A DNA stretch of 6,634 nt from an uncultured Amylibacter sp. (GTDB lineage: Bacteria; Pseudomonadota; Alphaproteobacteria; Rhodobacterales; Rhodobacteraceae): the NCBI GenBank assembly GCA_938001995.1, contig CALLAV010000268.1:1-6634 (forward strand), in the 5' to 3' direction. Position numbers and translations under genes: made by a program. A model generated the notes under the pieces. It did no database searches. It saw nothing but the letters and a program-made list of their open reading frames with translations, and was not told the DNA's origin. Below are positions 1 to 6,047 of the stretch, piece after piece; within the stretch, counting starts at the first letter, position 1; each line of letters starts with the position of its first letter.

Positions 1-40
1 ATAGGAAAAAATGAACGGCGCTAGTGGGGGTTTGGGGGCG

Positions 41-1672
41 CTACAGCCCCTTTGCCACAGCGCGCAGTTCAAATTTCTGGATTTTGCCTGTGCTGGTTTT
101 GGGCAGTTCTTGAAACACCACGGTTTTGGGGCATTTGAAGCCAGAAAGGTGTTCGCGGGTGTGGGCAATGATCTCGGCCTCGGTGGGTTGGTCGACGCCG
201 TCTTTCAACTCGATAAACGCACACGGGGTTTCGCCCCATTTTTCATCTGGGCGGGCCACCACGGCGCACAGGGACACGGCGGGGTGGGACATGAGGGTGT
301 TTTCAACTTCGACAGAAGAGATGTTTTCACCGCCTGAGATGATGATGTCTTTCATGCGGTCGGTGATGCGGATGTAGCCGTCTGGTTCACGCACCGCGAT
401 GTCGCCTGAGCGGAAGGCGCCGCCCTCAAAGGCCTCGGCAGTGGCGGTCGGATTTTTGTAGTAGCCTTTCATCACCGAATTGCCGCGAATGACGATTTCA
501 CCGATGGTTGTGCCGTCGCGGGGGACGGGTTTGCGGGTGTCTTGGTCCACCACGTCGATGTCTTCCATCATGGGATATTGCACGCCAACGCGGGCCATTT
601 CGGCGTAGCGCTTTTCGGGTGGCAGGGCGGCCCAGTCATCGGGTTCCACGCATTCGGTGACGTGGCCGTAGGTTTCTGTCAGGCCGTAGACTTGCATGAC
701 TTTAAAGCCGAGGGATTCCGCGCCTTTGATCGTTGCGGGGGAGGGTGGTGCGCCTGCGGTCAGGACAGAGATTTCGTGGCTGAAGGATTTTTTTTCTTCG
801 GGTTTGGCGTTGATGAGTGTGTTCAGCACAATGGGTGCGCCGCCGAAATGGGTGATGCCCTCTGCCTCGATCGCGTTGAAGATTGCGCTGGCAGTGATGT
901 CGCGACAGCAGGTGATTTGGCCGCCAAGGGACGGCATCATCCATGTGTGGTTCCAGCCGTTGCAATGGAATAGCGGCACGATGGTAAGGTATTTCGGGTA
1001 AAGGCCGATTTGCCAGCTGAGCGCGGTGCCCATGGTCATCAGATATGCGCCGCGATGGTGGCAGACAACGCCTTTGGGGCGGCCTGTTGTACCGGAGGTA
1101 TAGTTGAGCGATATGGCGTCCCATTCATCCTCGGGCATGTGCCACGGGTGGTTCGGGTCGCCTGCGGCAATGAAATCTTCGTATTCCACGTGATCGCCAG
1201 TGGCAGGGAAACCTGCGGCGGCATCCGCGACCTCTACGATCATCGGCGCATCCGTTTCCATCATTGTGATGGCTTCAAGGGTGACGGGGATGAATTGCGT
1301 GTCCACGAGGACGATCTTGGCCTCGGAGTGGTCGAAGATATAGGCGATAGTGTCCGCGTCGAGACGGGTGTTGATGGTGTTTAGCACTGCGCCAGAGGCT
1401 GGCACGCCGAAGTTTGCTTCGACGATGGCGGGGATGTTGGGGCAAATGGTAGAGACGACTTCGCCAGGCTGGATGCCTTGTTTCACAAGGGCAGAGGCCA
1501 GTTGGGAACAGCGGGCGTGGTATTCAGCGTAGGTGTGGCGGCGTGCGCCATAAACCAGCGCATCGCGGTTTGGAAACACATCGCGGGCGCGGTTGAGGTG
1601 GGACAATGGGGTGAGCGCCACATAGTTCGCTGCGCATTTGTTGAGGCCTGTTTCGTCTGCCATTTGTGCCAT
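41..1672 (-). CDS. AMP-forming acyl-CoA synthetase (fatty acid/short-to-medium-chain acyl-CoA ligase, AEE21-like)
   Basis: ATP-dependent ligase of the ANL superfamily (543 aa, full family length) that adenylates a carboxylic acid and transfers it to CoA in the cytoplasm. Visible motifs: P-loop YTSGTTGRPKG at residues 191-201, a FHCNGWNHTW segment at 235-244 typical of the plant AAE / bacterial AEE21-like group, YGLTET at 329-334, SGD with the ribose-binding Asp at 424, the hinge DRMKD around 438-442, SGGENISS at 447-454, and the C-terminal catalytic lysine in PKTSTGK (Lys530). The start at 1672 is supported by a strong GGGAGGG ribosome site 7 nt upstream. It is the last of three leftward genes but also has its own likely promoter. 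Roseobacter methylmercaptopropionate-CoA ligase (DmdB) belongs to the same broad superfamily; I cannot assign that substrate. The family call is very secure, the substrate is unknown. Confidence 0.95.
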   Translation of the reverse strand: MAQMADETGLNKCAANYVALTPLSHLNRARDVFPNRDALVYGARRHTYAEYHARCSQLASALVKQGIQPGEVVSTICPNIPAIVEANFGVPASGAVLNTINTRLDADTIAYIFDHSEAKIVLVDTQFIPVTLEAITMMETDAPMIVEVADAAAGFPATGDHVEYEDFIAAGDPNHPWHMPEDEWDAISLNYTSGTTGRPKGVVCHHRGAYLMTMGTALSWQIGLYPKYLTIVPLFHCNGWNHTWMMPSLGGQITCCRDITASAIFNAIEAEGITHFGGAPIVLNTLINAKPEEKKSFSHEISVLTAGAPPSPATIKGAESLGFKVMQVYGLTETYGHVTECVEPDDWAALPPEKRYAEMARVGVQYPMMEDIDVVDQDTRKPVPRDGTTIGEIVIRGNSVMKGYYKNPTATAEAFEGGAFRSGDIAVREPDGYIRITDRMKDIIISGGENISSVEVENTLMSHPAVSLCAVVARPDEKWGETPCAFIELKDGVDQPTEAEIIAHTREHLSGFKCPKTVVFQELPKTSTGKIQKFELRAVAKGL

Positions 1673-1679
1673 TTTGATT

Positions 1680-1686
1680 CCCTCCC
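1680..1686 (-). promoter_or_regulatory. Ribosome binding site of the acyl-CoA synthetase
   Basis: Read on the minus strand this is GGGAGGG, 7 nt before the ATG at 1672. It is a near-consensus Shine-Dalgarno sequence and favours this ATG over the second Met three codons downstream. Confidence 0.75.
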
Positions 1687-1691
1687 AAGAC

Positions 1692-1712
1692 TGTCAGAAT
1701 TTATATGTCAGA
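1692..1712. repeat. Direct repeat TGTCAGA x2 around the -10 box
   Basis: TGTCAGA occurs at 1692-1698 and again at 1706-1712, 14 bp start to start. The copies flank the -10 box of the candidate synthetase promoter, and the second touches the palindrome at 1712. They may be part of a regulator site or chance. Confidence 0.4.
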
Positions 1713-1729
1713 CAATTAATTGTTGTCGA
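1700..1729 (-). promoter_or_regulatory. Candidate sigma-70 promoter of the acyl-CoA synthetase
   Basis: On the minus strand a -35 box TCGACA (1724-1729, 5 of 6 matches to TTGACA) and a -10 box TATAAA (1700-1705, 5 of 6 matches to TATAAT) are separated by 18 bp. Transcription would begin near 1693, leaving a leader of about 20 nt that contains the Shine-Dalgarno sequence. It lies in the 84-bp gap between the RidA-like gene and the synthetase, so the synthetase could be expressed independently. Consensus match by eye, not tested. Confidence 0.55.
1712..1723. promoter_or_regulatory. Perfect 12-bp palindrome, likely operator
   Basis: ACAATTAATTGT is a perfect inverted repeat that fills the promoter spacer and directly abuts the -35 box at 1724. 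A dimeric regulator (for example of the MarR or TetR type, common for acid-degradation genes) bound here would block RNA polymerase. No regulator gene is in the window, so its identity is unknown. Confidence 0.45.
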
Positions 1730-1756
1730 GTGTTGTTCGCGACGCTTGCGTGTCGA

Positions 1757-2149
1757 TTATGCCTTTGTGCAGGCGATAATGCGGATTTCGACGAGCGCGT
1801 TTTCGCGGCGTAGGCCGCCTGCTTCAATCGCGGTCCATGCGGGGTAGGGATCGTTGAACAGATCGAGGCGGACTGCATCGAAAAGGTCAAAGTGATCGCG
1901 TAGACCGATGTGGTAGCTGGTCATTTCGACGACAGCGTCGAGGGTGAGGTCGGCTTCTGACAGGACGTTGGCGATTTTTGCGAAGGCGCTGCGGAATTGG
2001 GTTTCAGGATCAAGTGGCATGGTGCCATCAGGGCCGCTGCCCGTGACGCCAGTCAGGAACACATGGTCGCCCGAAAGGATGCCAGGTGACATTTTGAGCT
2101 GTGCGACAGCAGGTTTGGCCGCATCTGGGATAAGGGCGCGTTTGGGCAT
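1757..2149 (-). CDS. RidA/YjgF/YER057c/UK114-family protein lacking the catalytic arginine
   Basis: Small cytoplasmic protein of 130 aa, the usual length for this trimeric chorismate-mutase-like fold. Family features include the hydrophobic strand HVFLTGVTG (29-37), the DPETQFRSAFAKIANVL helix (48-64), the LDAVVEMTSYH strand (70-80), the YPAWTAIEA segment (102-110) and the terminal VEIRIIA strand (120-126). In true RidA the PAR arginine (Arg105 of E. coli) binds the carboxylate of imine substrates such as 2-aminoacrylate; here the equivalent is PAW (Trp105). It therefore resembles the Arg-less Rid subgroups, for which imine deaminase activity is not expected. An AAAGGA site stands 5 nt before the ATG. 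It sits between the MBL hydrolase (102-bp gap) and the acyl-CoA synthetase (84-bp gap) on the same strand, so a role in the same catabolic route is plausible but unproven. Confidence 0.9.
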   Translation of the reverse strand: MPKRALIPDAAKPAVAQLKMSPGILSGDHVFLTGVTGSGPDGTMPLDPETQFRSAFAKIANVLSEADLTLDAVVEMTSYHIGLRDHFDLFDAVRLDLFNDPYPAWTAIEAGGLRRENALVEIRIIACTKA

Positions 2150-2154
2150 GTGGG

Positions 2155-2160
2155 TCCTTT
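2155..2160 (-). promoter_or_regulatory. Ribosome binding site of the RidA-like gene
   Basis: Minus-strand AAAGGA ends 5 nt before the ATG at 2149, supporting that start. Confidence 0.5.
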
Positions 2161-2251
2161 AAAGCTGGAGTGTGGAGGCACGAATGGGTCATGTCCTCTC
2201 GTCGGGGAGGCCGCGCATGGCCCATTCGGGCCGGGCTTAGCTGTGCCATGA

Positions 2252-3115
2252 CTAGTCCTGTTCCACATATTTGAAATCGTACGGGCGTTTGGCGTGCCCT
2301 GTCAGACGGCCCGCCGAGGGGCTCGGCAAATGGGCGGTAAGGACGAGCGTGTCGGTGTCGCACAACCCTTCAAACAGTTTAATACGTGTGGCGGCGGCCT
2401 GATCCATATCGTCGTCAAAGACCATGGACCAGTCGGGATGGGCCAGTTGGATCGGGCTGTGGATCACGTCACCGATCATGATTGCGGTCTTGCCGCCTGA
2501 TTTGATTTGGACGCAAACGTGGCCCGTGGTGTGGCCGGGTGTGGGGATCAGGGTGATGCTGTCGTTAAGGGCGAAGTCGGTTTCGACGAGTTGGGCTTGG
2601 CCTGCTTCCAATATGGGGAGGACGTTTTCGCGATAGCTTGGTGCGTCTTTGGCGGCGAAGGCATCCACTTCGGTTTTTGACAGAATGTATGTCGCGTTTG
2701 GAAACGTGGGGACCCAGCGGCCATCGAGCAGGCGAGTGTTCCAACCAGAATGGTCGGTGTGAAGATGGGTGCAAAAGACGAAATCGATGTCTTCGATCGT
2801 GAAGCCTGCGGCGGCAAGGTTGCGCAGCCACGTGTCGTCGTCGCGGTCGTTCCAGTCGGGCAGGCCGCTGGTTTTGCCGCATCCGACGCAGGTGTCGATG
2901 AGGATCGTGTGGTCCGGCGTTTGCACGACATAGGACTGCACAGGCAGAATAAGTTTTCCTGTGTCGGGGCAAATTGCATGGCCCAAGAGCCAGTGCATGT
3001 CGGGTTCAAGTGCTTCAGCGGTGGCGTTCGGGAAAACCTCGGACGGGAGCATAAACGGGCCTTCGAGTTCGAGCACGCGGTGGATGGTGACGTCACCAAA
3101 GGATTGTGGGCGCAT
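2252..3115 (-). CDS. MBL-fold metallo-hydrolase (lactonase/esterase-like)
   Basis: Metallo-beta-lactamase-fold hydrolase of 287 aa with a complete dinuclear metal site: HLHTDH (His117, His119, Asp121, His122), His195 in PTPGHTTGH, Asp216 in MIGD and His262 in TAHLPSP. This set is the one used by the quorum-quenching lactonase / organophosphate hydrolase-like branch of the superfamily, whose members open lactones or cleave esters. No signal peptide is visible, so it is probably cytoplasmic. The start at 3115 begins the first conserved strand and has only a weak AGG upstream. It is the first gene of the leftward trio with the RidA-like protein and the acyl-CoA synthetase, consistent with releasing a carboxylic acid for CoA activation. 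The fold and metal site are seen directly; the substrate is inference. It diverges from the DMT transporter across 61 bp. Confidence 0.92.
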   Translation of the reverse strand: MRPQSFGDVTIHRVLELEGPFMLPSEVFPNATAEALEPDMHWLLGHAICPDTGKLILPVQSYVVQTPDHTILIDTCVGCGKTSGLPDWNDRDDDTWLRNLAAAGFTIEDIDFVFCTHLHTDHSGWNTRLLDGRWVPTFPNATYILSKTEVDAFAAKDAPSYRENVLPILEAGQAQLVETDFALNDSITLIPTPGHTTGHVCVQIKSGGKTAIMIGDVIHSPIQLAHPDWSMVFDDDMDQAAATRIKLFEGLCDTDTLVLTAHLPSPSAGRLTGHAKRPYDFKYVEQD

Positions 3116-3176
3116 GGGTGTTGCCTGTCAGGTTCGGGTGTGGGTAGATGCGCCAAGTTTAAACGGGACTCCTAAA

Positions 3177-4076
3177 ATGGCAACGGCACAAACCAACACC
3201 GCCCAAGGTGCAGCCTTAATGGTGGGATGCATGGCGATCATTGGAATGATCGACAACTACGTTACCGTGATCGCGGGCGAGGGTGGGTTGTGGCAATTCC
3301 ACTTCATGCGCTCGTGTATGGTTTGTGGGATGTTGTTGGTGATCTCGTTTGTTGCTGGCTGGAAAATTCGCCCACAAAACTGGCGTGGGGTTGCGGTGCG
3401 CTCTGTCTGTGGTGCCATTTCCATGGGTGTTTATTTCGGGGCGTTGGCGTTTCTGCCGATTGCGCAAGTGGGGGCGGGGCTGTTCACCGCGCCGTTGTTT
3501 GTGTTGCTGTTTTCGGTGCTGTTCTTTGGGCAGCAGATCGGGATTTGGCGTATTGTGGCGGCGGTTGTGGGATTTGCGGGCGTCATGATGGTGCTAAAGT
3601 TGGATGTGACCGCTTTGCAGTTGGTGGCGGTTTTGCCGATGCTTGCGGGGATTACTTGGGCGATGACAGCGCTTAGCACACGGTATTTGTGCGAAGGTGA
3701 AGAGACCGTGACGTTGCTGTTCTGGTTCTTTTTCGCGCTTGGCGTGCTGGGGCTGTTGGGCCTCGGTCTGATGGCAGCAGGGGTCGATGACGGGCAGAGT
3801 TTTGTGACCACAGGCTGGCGCGTGCCGACATTTGTGTTCTGGAAGTGGACCATCATTCAAGCGGTGTTTTCTATGATCGCAGTGGCGATGCTGACGCGGG
3901 CGTATCAGGTCGGGGAAACCAGCTACATCGCAGTGTTTGAGTATTCTTTCCTGATTTTCGCAAGCTTTTGGGCCTGGGTTCTGTTTGGGGATACCGTTGA
4001 TGTCTGGGGCATGGTTGGCATTGCGATGATCATTGCGTCGGGCGCTGTGATTGCACTGCGCACAACCGAGGCTTAA
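3177..4076 (+). CDS. DMT-superfamily transporter (two EamA domains)
   Basis: Inner-membrane permease of 299 aa with about ten hydrophobic segments (roughly 11-31, 41-61, 71-92, 100-118, 123-141, 148-167, 178-200, 222-240, 248-270, 276-295), arranged as two EamA repeats. EamA proteins export metabolites or amino acids, or take up small molecules; the substrate cannot be told. The frame stays open upstream to 2961, but that part overlaps the divergent hydrolase gene and reads as non-membrane low-complexity sequence. I therefore take the ATG at 3177, where the typical short polar N-terminus precedes helix 1. No good Shine-Dalgarno sequence is visible (CGGGACTCCTAAA precedes the ATG). The stop codon is followed 9 nt later by the sulfotransferase, so the two are probably co-transcribed. 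Confidence 0.92.
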   Translation: MATAQTNTAQGAALMVGCMAIIGMIDNYVTVIAGEGGLWQFHFMRSCMVCGMLLVISFVAGWKIRPQNWRGVAVRSVCGAISMGVYFGALAFLPIAQVGAGLFTAPLFVLLFSVLFFGQQIGIWRIVAAVVGFAGVMMVLKLDVTALQLVAVLPMLAGITWAMTALSTRYLCEGEETVTLLFWFFFALGVLGLLGLGLMAAGVDDGQSFVTTGWRVPTFVFWKWTIIQAVFSMIAVAMLTRAYQVGETSYIAVFEYSFLIFASFWAWVLFGDTVDVWGMVGIAMIIASGAVIALRTTEA

Positions 4077-4085
4077 TGTCCGCCC

Positions 4086-4736
4086 ATGATTATTTCCCAC
4101 GGCCGCAAATACATCTTTGTACATATCCCGAAAACGGGTGGCACGTCGTTGGCGCTCGCGCTGGAAGACAAAGCGATGAAGGACGATGTGCTGATCGGAG
4201 ACACGCCCAAGGCCAAGAAGCGGCGCAAACGTTTAAAGGATGTGCAGACCACGGGGCGGGTGTGGAAACATTCGCGGCTAACGGACGTTTATGGCTTGGT
4301 AGATCAGGCGCAGATGGAGGACTACTTCGTCTTTACACTGGTGCGAAACCCATGGGATCGGATGGTGAGCTATTATCATTGGCTGCGGGATCAGACGTTT
4401 GATCATCCACATGTAACGCTGGCTAAGACTTTGGAATTTTCACGGTTTTTGAATGACGGGCTCACACAAGCAATGATGAGCGCGGATGGCGCAGCGCGGT
4501 ATGTCAGCGATCAGAGCGGCGTGGATCGCTGCGATTTATATCTGCGGCTTGAGCAATTGGCACAAGATGTAAAAACCCTAGAAGATGCCATAGGCGTGCG
4601 TTTGGGAATGGTTCCACACACAAACACATCAACGCGCGGGGCGTATCAAACGTATTATACGGATGCTGATTTAACGCTTGTCGGGCAGCTGTTCGCGCCC
4701 GACATTGCGCGTTTTGGTTACGCTTTTGACGGCTGA
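4086..4736 (+). CDS. Sulfotransferase family protein (Sulfotransfer_2-like)
   Basis: PAPS-dependent sulfotransferase of 216 aa that would move a sulfuryl group from PAPS to a hydroxyl or amino acceptor, probably a glycan. The 5'-phosphosulfate loop is HIPKTGGTSL at residues 13-22 (Lys16), and the 3'-phosphate motif is LVRNPWDRMVSYYHW at 85-99 (Arg87, Ser95). The C-terminus, NTSTRG then YYTDADLTLVGQLFAPDIARFGY, is the usual ending for bacterial members. No signal peptide or membrane anchor is visible, unlike Golgi homologues. The ATG at 4086 is forced by an in-frame stop (the TAA of the transporter) at 4074-4076. The only SD-like GAGG (4068-4071) is 14 nt away, so initiation may depend on translation of the transporter. 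A basic stretch (KAKKRRKR, 42-49) follows the PAPS loop. The acceptor is unknown. Confidence 0.92.
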   Translation: MIISHGRKYIFVHIPKTGGTSLALALEDKAMKDDVLIGDTPKAKKRRKRLKDVQTTGRVWKHSRLTDVYGLVDQAQMEDYFVFTLVRNPWDRMVSYYHWLRDQTFDHPHVTLAKTLEFSRFLNDGLTQAMMSADGAARYVSDQSGVDRCDLYLRLEQLAQDVKTLEDAIGVRLGMVPHTNTSTRGAYQTYYTDADLTLVGQLFAPDIARFGYAFDG

Positions 4737-4823
4737 TTAGCCATAAAATGCGAGTGTTACAGCCAGCATTGCGACCCCTGCCACAAGGCCCATTGCGAAC
4801 GCTGTTACGATTACGATACCCAT
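4737..4823 (-). CDS. Small single-pass membrane protein (28 aa), hypothetical
   Basis: A micro-ORF read leftward. From the ATG at 4823 it gives 28 residues, almost wholly hydrophobic (begins MGIVIVTAFA, ends LAVTLAFYG) with small Gly/Ala residues as in a packed transmembrane helix. Minus-strand GAGGT (4831-4835) stands 7 nt before this ATG with an A-rich spacer, a textbook Shine-Dalgarno arrangement. An upstream in-frame ATG at 4841 would add MSEVKK (34 aa) but has only AAGGA 14 nt away; the longer form would have a charged cytoplasmic N-terminus. The TAA stop (4737-4739) directly abuts the TGA of the convergent sulfotransferase. I do not recognise a family. The ribosome site, the membrane-helix composition and a candidate promoter upstream argue for a real gene; its size means chance remains possible. 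Confidence 0.6.
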   Translation of the reverse strand: MGIVIVTAFAMGLVAGVAMLAVTLAFYG

Positions 4824-4830
4824 CTTTTTT

Positions 4831-4835
4831 ACCTC
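4831..4835 (-). promoter_or_regulatory. Ribosome binding site deciding the micro-protein start
   Basis: Minus-strand GAGGT followed by AAAAAAG and ATG (4823). The 7-nt spacing favours the 28-aa product over the 34-aa product that starts at 4841. Confidence 0.55.
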
Positions 4836-4892
4836 ACTCATTACTATCGGCGCATCCTTGTGTCCCTACTGACTGCGCCATCTTGCTCAATG

Positions 4893-4902
4893 ACGTCGAC
4901 GT
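4893..4902. repeat. 10-bp perfect palindrome
   Basis: ACGTCGACGT is a perfect inverted repeat about 50 bp upstream of the micro-protein gene and downstream of its candidate promoter. It may be an operator; chance is quite possible at this length. Confidence 0.3.
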
Positions 4903-4929
4903 AAAGGGCAATTGGGAACAGAATGTGGC

Positions 4930-4958
4930 ATAAAATTGAACTTGTTAAACATGGGCAA
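4930..4958 (-). promoter_or_regulatory. Weak candidate promoter for the micro-protein gene
   Basis: Minus-strand TTGCCC (4953-4958, 4 of 6) and TTTTAT (4930-4935, 4 of 6) with 17-bp spacing. It would give a leader of about 100 nt. Some promoter must lie between the terminator at 5029 and the gene if the gene is expressed alone; this is the best pair I see, and it is weak. Confidence 0.25.
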
Positions 4959-5020
4959 GTCGTTGCAAAAATGCATCAATTAGTCGTTTGAGAGCAAACC
5001 CAAATCTTCACAAAACGACT
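4957..5020. repeat. Three AGTCGTT words, two forming an inverted repeat
   Basis: AAGTCGTT lies at 4957-4964, AGTCGTTT at 4982-4989, and its reverse complement AAACGACT at 5013-5020. The last two could form an 8-bp stem with a 23-nt loop. They lie in the AT-richer non-coding stretch 4842-5028, between the micro-protein gene and the terminator. I see no protein gene, tRNA or other defined element in that stretch. Confidence 0.4.
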
Positions 5021-5028
5021 TAAACGAA

Positions 5029-5055
5029 AAAAGCCGCTTCAATAAAGCGGCTTTT
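5029..5055. terminator. Rho-independent terminator, bidirectional
   Basis: A perfect 11-bp stem, AAAAGCCGCTT (5029-5039) and AAGCGGCTTTT (5045-5055), closes a 5-nt loop CAATA. Read leftward the stem ends in six T residues, which makes a strong intrinsic terminator about 30 nt after the stop codon of the sulfotransferase at 5087. Read rightward it ends in only TTTT, so it could also stop rightward transcription, less strongly. Confidence 0.88.
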
Positions 5056-5086
5056 GGTTTGTCAGTATAAGGGCTGTACTGTCGCT

Positions 5087-5890
5087 CTATTCGCCGAGTT
5101 TGGCGTAAATCTCTTCCATGTCGGGCTCGCCGATGGCTTCTTTACGGCTTGGGTCTGTGTGGTCATATTTGAACAGCACGAAATCTCGTTTGTAGATTTC
5201 ATAAACCAAATGCATGGACAGATCGTCGAAATAGTCTTCGACTGGGTGGGCGCGTTTTGGGCCGTGGCCTTCGCTTTCATTAAAGCGTGGCATGTTGTCG
5301 ATATCGACCTCATGCTTCACTTCGATGTTTTTCAAAACGTCCTTCATACCCTCTTTGAAGTTCTCGGTCGTGATGATTTTGTTGTATTTGCCACCGTTCA
5401 CCACCAGCGTGGAGGCATGGCCTGCCATTGCAGACCAGTGGATATCAGGATCCATCGGGCGGCGCCATTTGATGGTGTCCCGCGCAAACAAAAGAAAGCG
5501 ACGGAAGGATTCGATCTGGTCGAAATCGCCTTCAACCTCGACCCCGTATTTGCGGATGATGTTGGGCACCAGATTGCCGCGATAGCGTTTGCCGTTGCGC
5601 TGGATGCCGCAGATTTTGTCAAAGAACGACGACAAAATGCGGGTGTATGGGTTGCGTACGCAGGTGAATGTATAGGTGTCTTGCGCCTGAACCCGTTCGG
5701 TGATCGGCCCTTGCGAATATTCCTGCGACCACTTGTGCAACCCTTCGGTGCTGTCGTGGATATCTCCGTCAAAAAATCGACCGTGATCCGAATAAAACAT
5801 AATCTGTCCGATGGTCGAACACGCGCATTTTGGCACAACACGATACGCGACGCTTTCGCTTTCGGTCATCCAAGTTCCTGGAAAGCCCAT
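5087..5890 (-). CDS. Sulfotransferase family 2 domain protein
   Basis: PAPS-dependent sulfotransferase of 267 aa, distinct from the one at 4086. The 5'-phosphosulfate loop is VPKCACSTIG at residues 19-28 (Lys21), the cysteine-bearing form seen in the HNK-1/chondroitin-type Sulfotransfer_2 group. The 3'-phosphate motif is CVRNPYTRILSSFF at 77-90 (Arg79, Ser87). An HWSAM segment (151-155) and a C-terminal DYFDDLSMHLVYEIYKRDFVLFKY region (219-242, shown in part) are further family features. No signal peptide or membrane helix is seen. An AGGAG site 8 nt upstream supports the ATG at 5890. It is monocistronic, ended by the terminator at 5029-5055. It diverges from the GT14 glycosyltransferase, so the two may act on one glycan. 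The acceptor is unknown. Confidence 0.93.
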   Translation of the reverse strand: MGFPGTWMTESESVAYRVVPKCACSTIGQIMFYSDHGRFFDGDIHDSTEGLHKWSQEYSQGPITERVQAQDTYTFTCVRNPYTRILSSFFDKICGIQRNGKRYRGNLVPNIIRKYGVEVEGDFDQIESFRRFLLFARDTIKWRRPMDPDIHWSAMAGHASTLVVNGGKYNKIITTENFKEGMKDVLKNIEVKHEVDIDNMPRFNESEGHGPKRAHPVEDYFDDLSMHLVYEIYKRDFVLFKYDHTDPSRKEAIGEPDMEEIYAKLGE

Positions 5891-5898
5891 ACTGATTA

Positions 5899-5903
5899 CT
5901 CCT
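5899..5903 (-). promoter_or_regulatory. Ribosome binding site of the leftward sulfotransferase
   Basis: Minus-strand AGGAG with an 8-nt spacer to the ATG at 5890; it decides the start. Confidence 0.65.
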
Positions 5904-5939
5904 GCTCTGCCGCGCTTTTGCGCTTTGGTCTGCTGCTAT

Positions 5940-5968
5940 GATCTACCTTTTAGGCAGCGGATTGCCAA
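5940..5968 (-). promoter_or_regulatory. Candidate promoter of the leftward sulfotransferase in the divergent intergenic region
   Basis: In the 157-bp gap (5891-6047) between divergent genes, minus-strand TTGGCA (5963-5968, 5 of 6) is followed after 17 bp by TAGATC (5940-5945, 3 of 6). A GATCAT alternative gives 4 of 6 but with a 19-bp spacer. On the other strand TTTACA (5993-5998) resembles a -35 for the glycosyltransferase, but no convincing -10 follows it. A short GCGC-TTTT-GCGC inverted repeat (5912-5923) would lie in the sulfotransferase leader. Confidence 0.3.
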
Positions 5969-6047
5969 GAAAAAGTGTTTATTGGGGCAAAATTTACAGA
6001 TAGACCCCTATATCAGGTAGCAGTGCAAATAACAGGCGACAGTTCTG

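Noticed and set aside
6..50. Possible terminator after the acyl-CoA synthetase (GGGGC/GCCCC hairpin at 35-50 and a run of A at 6-11)
   Set aside because: The hairpin includes the stop codon and the T run (minus strand) begins more than 20 nt beyond it, so it does not fit an intrinsic terminator.
2195..2232. Small GC-rich hairpins between the hydrolase and RidA-like genes (2195-2210 and 2219-2232)
   Set aside because: Stems of only 5-6 bp, no T run on the leftward strand and one mismatch; not enough to call an attenuator or terminator.
2028..2363. Leftward 111-aa frame bridging the hydrolase and RidA-like genes
   Set aside because: It is out of frame with both genes, rich in Arg/Pro/His as shadow frames are, and has no domain.
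2961..3176. 72-residue N-terminal extension of the transporter
   Set aside because: It overlaps the divergent metallo-hydrolase gene and has Ser-rich sequence unlike a transporter N-terminus; the ATG at 3177 fits the family.
4076..4402. Alternative rightward gene starting at the TAATG overlap
   Set aside because: It has good stop-start overlap and ribosome spacing, but the frame runs through the conserved PAPS motifs of the sulfotransferase and has no recognisable protein of its own.
4748..4933. Rightward 61-aa frame over the micro-protein gene
   Set aside because: Leu/Pro/Arg-rich composition with no ribosome site; the opposite strand has the better-supported micro-gene.
5054..5941. Rightward 295-aa open frame opposite the leftward sulfotransferase
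   Set aside because: It is antisense to a gene with clear PAPS motifs, shows no recognisable domain, and long opposite-strand frames are expected from the codon bias.
5938..6003. Rightward 21-codon frame in the divergent intergenic region
   Set aside because: No ribosome site and no recognisable character; likely chance.
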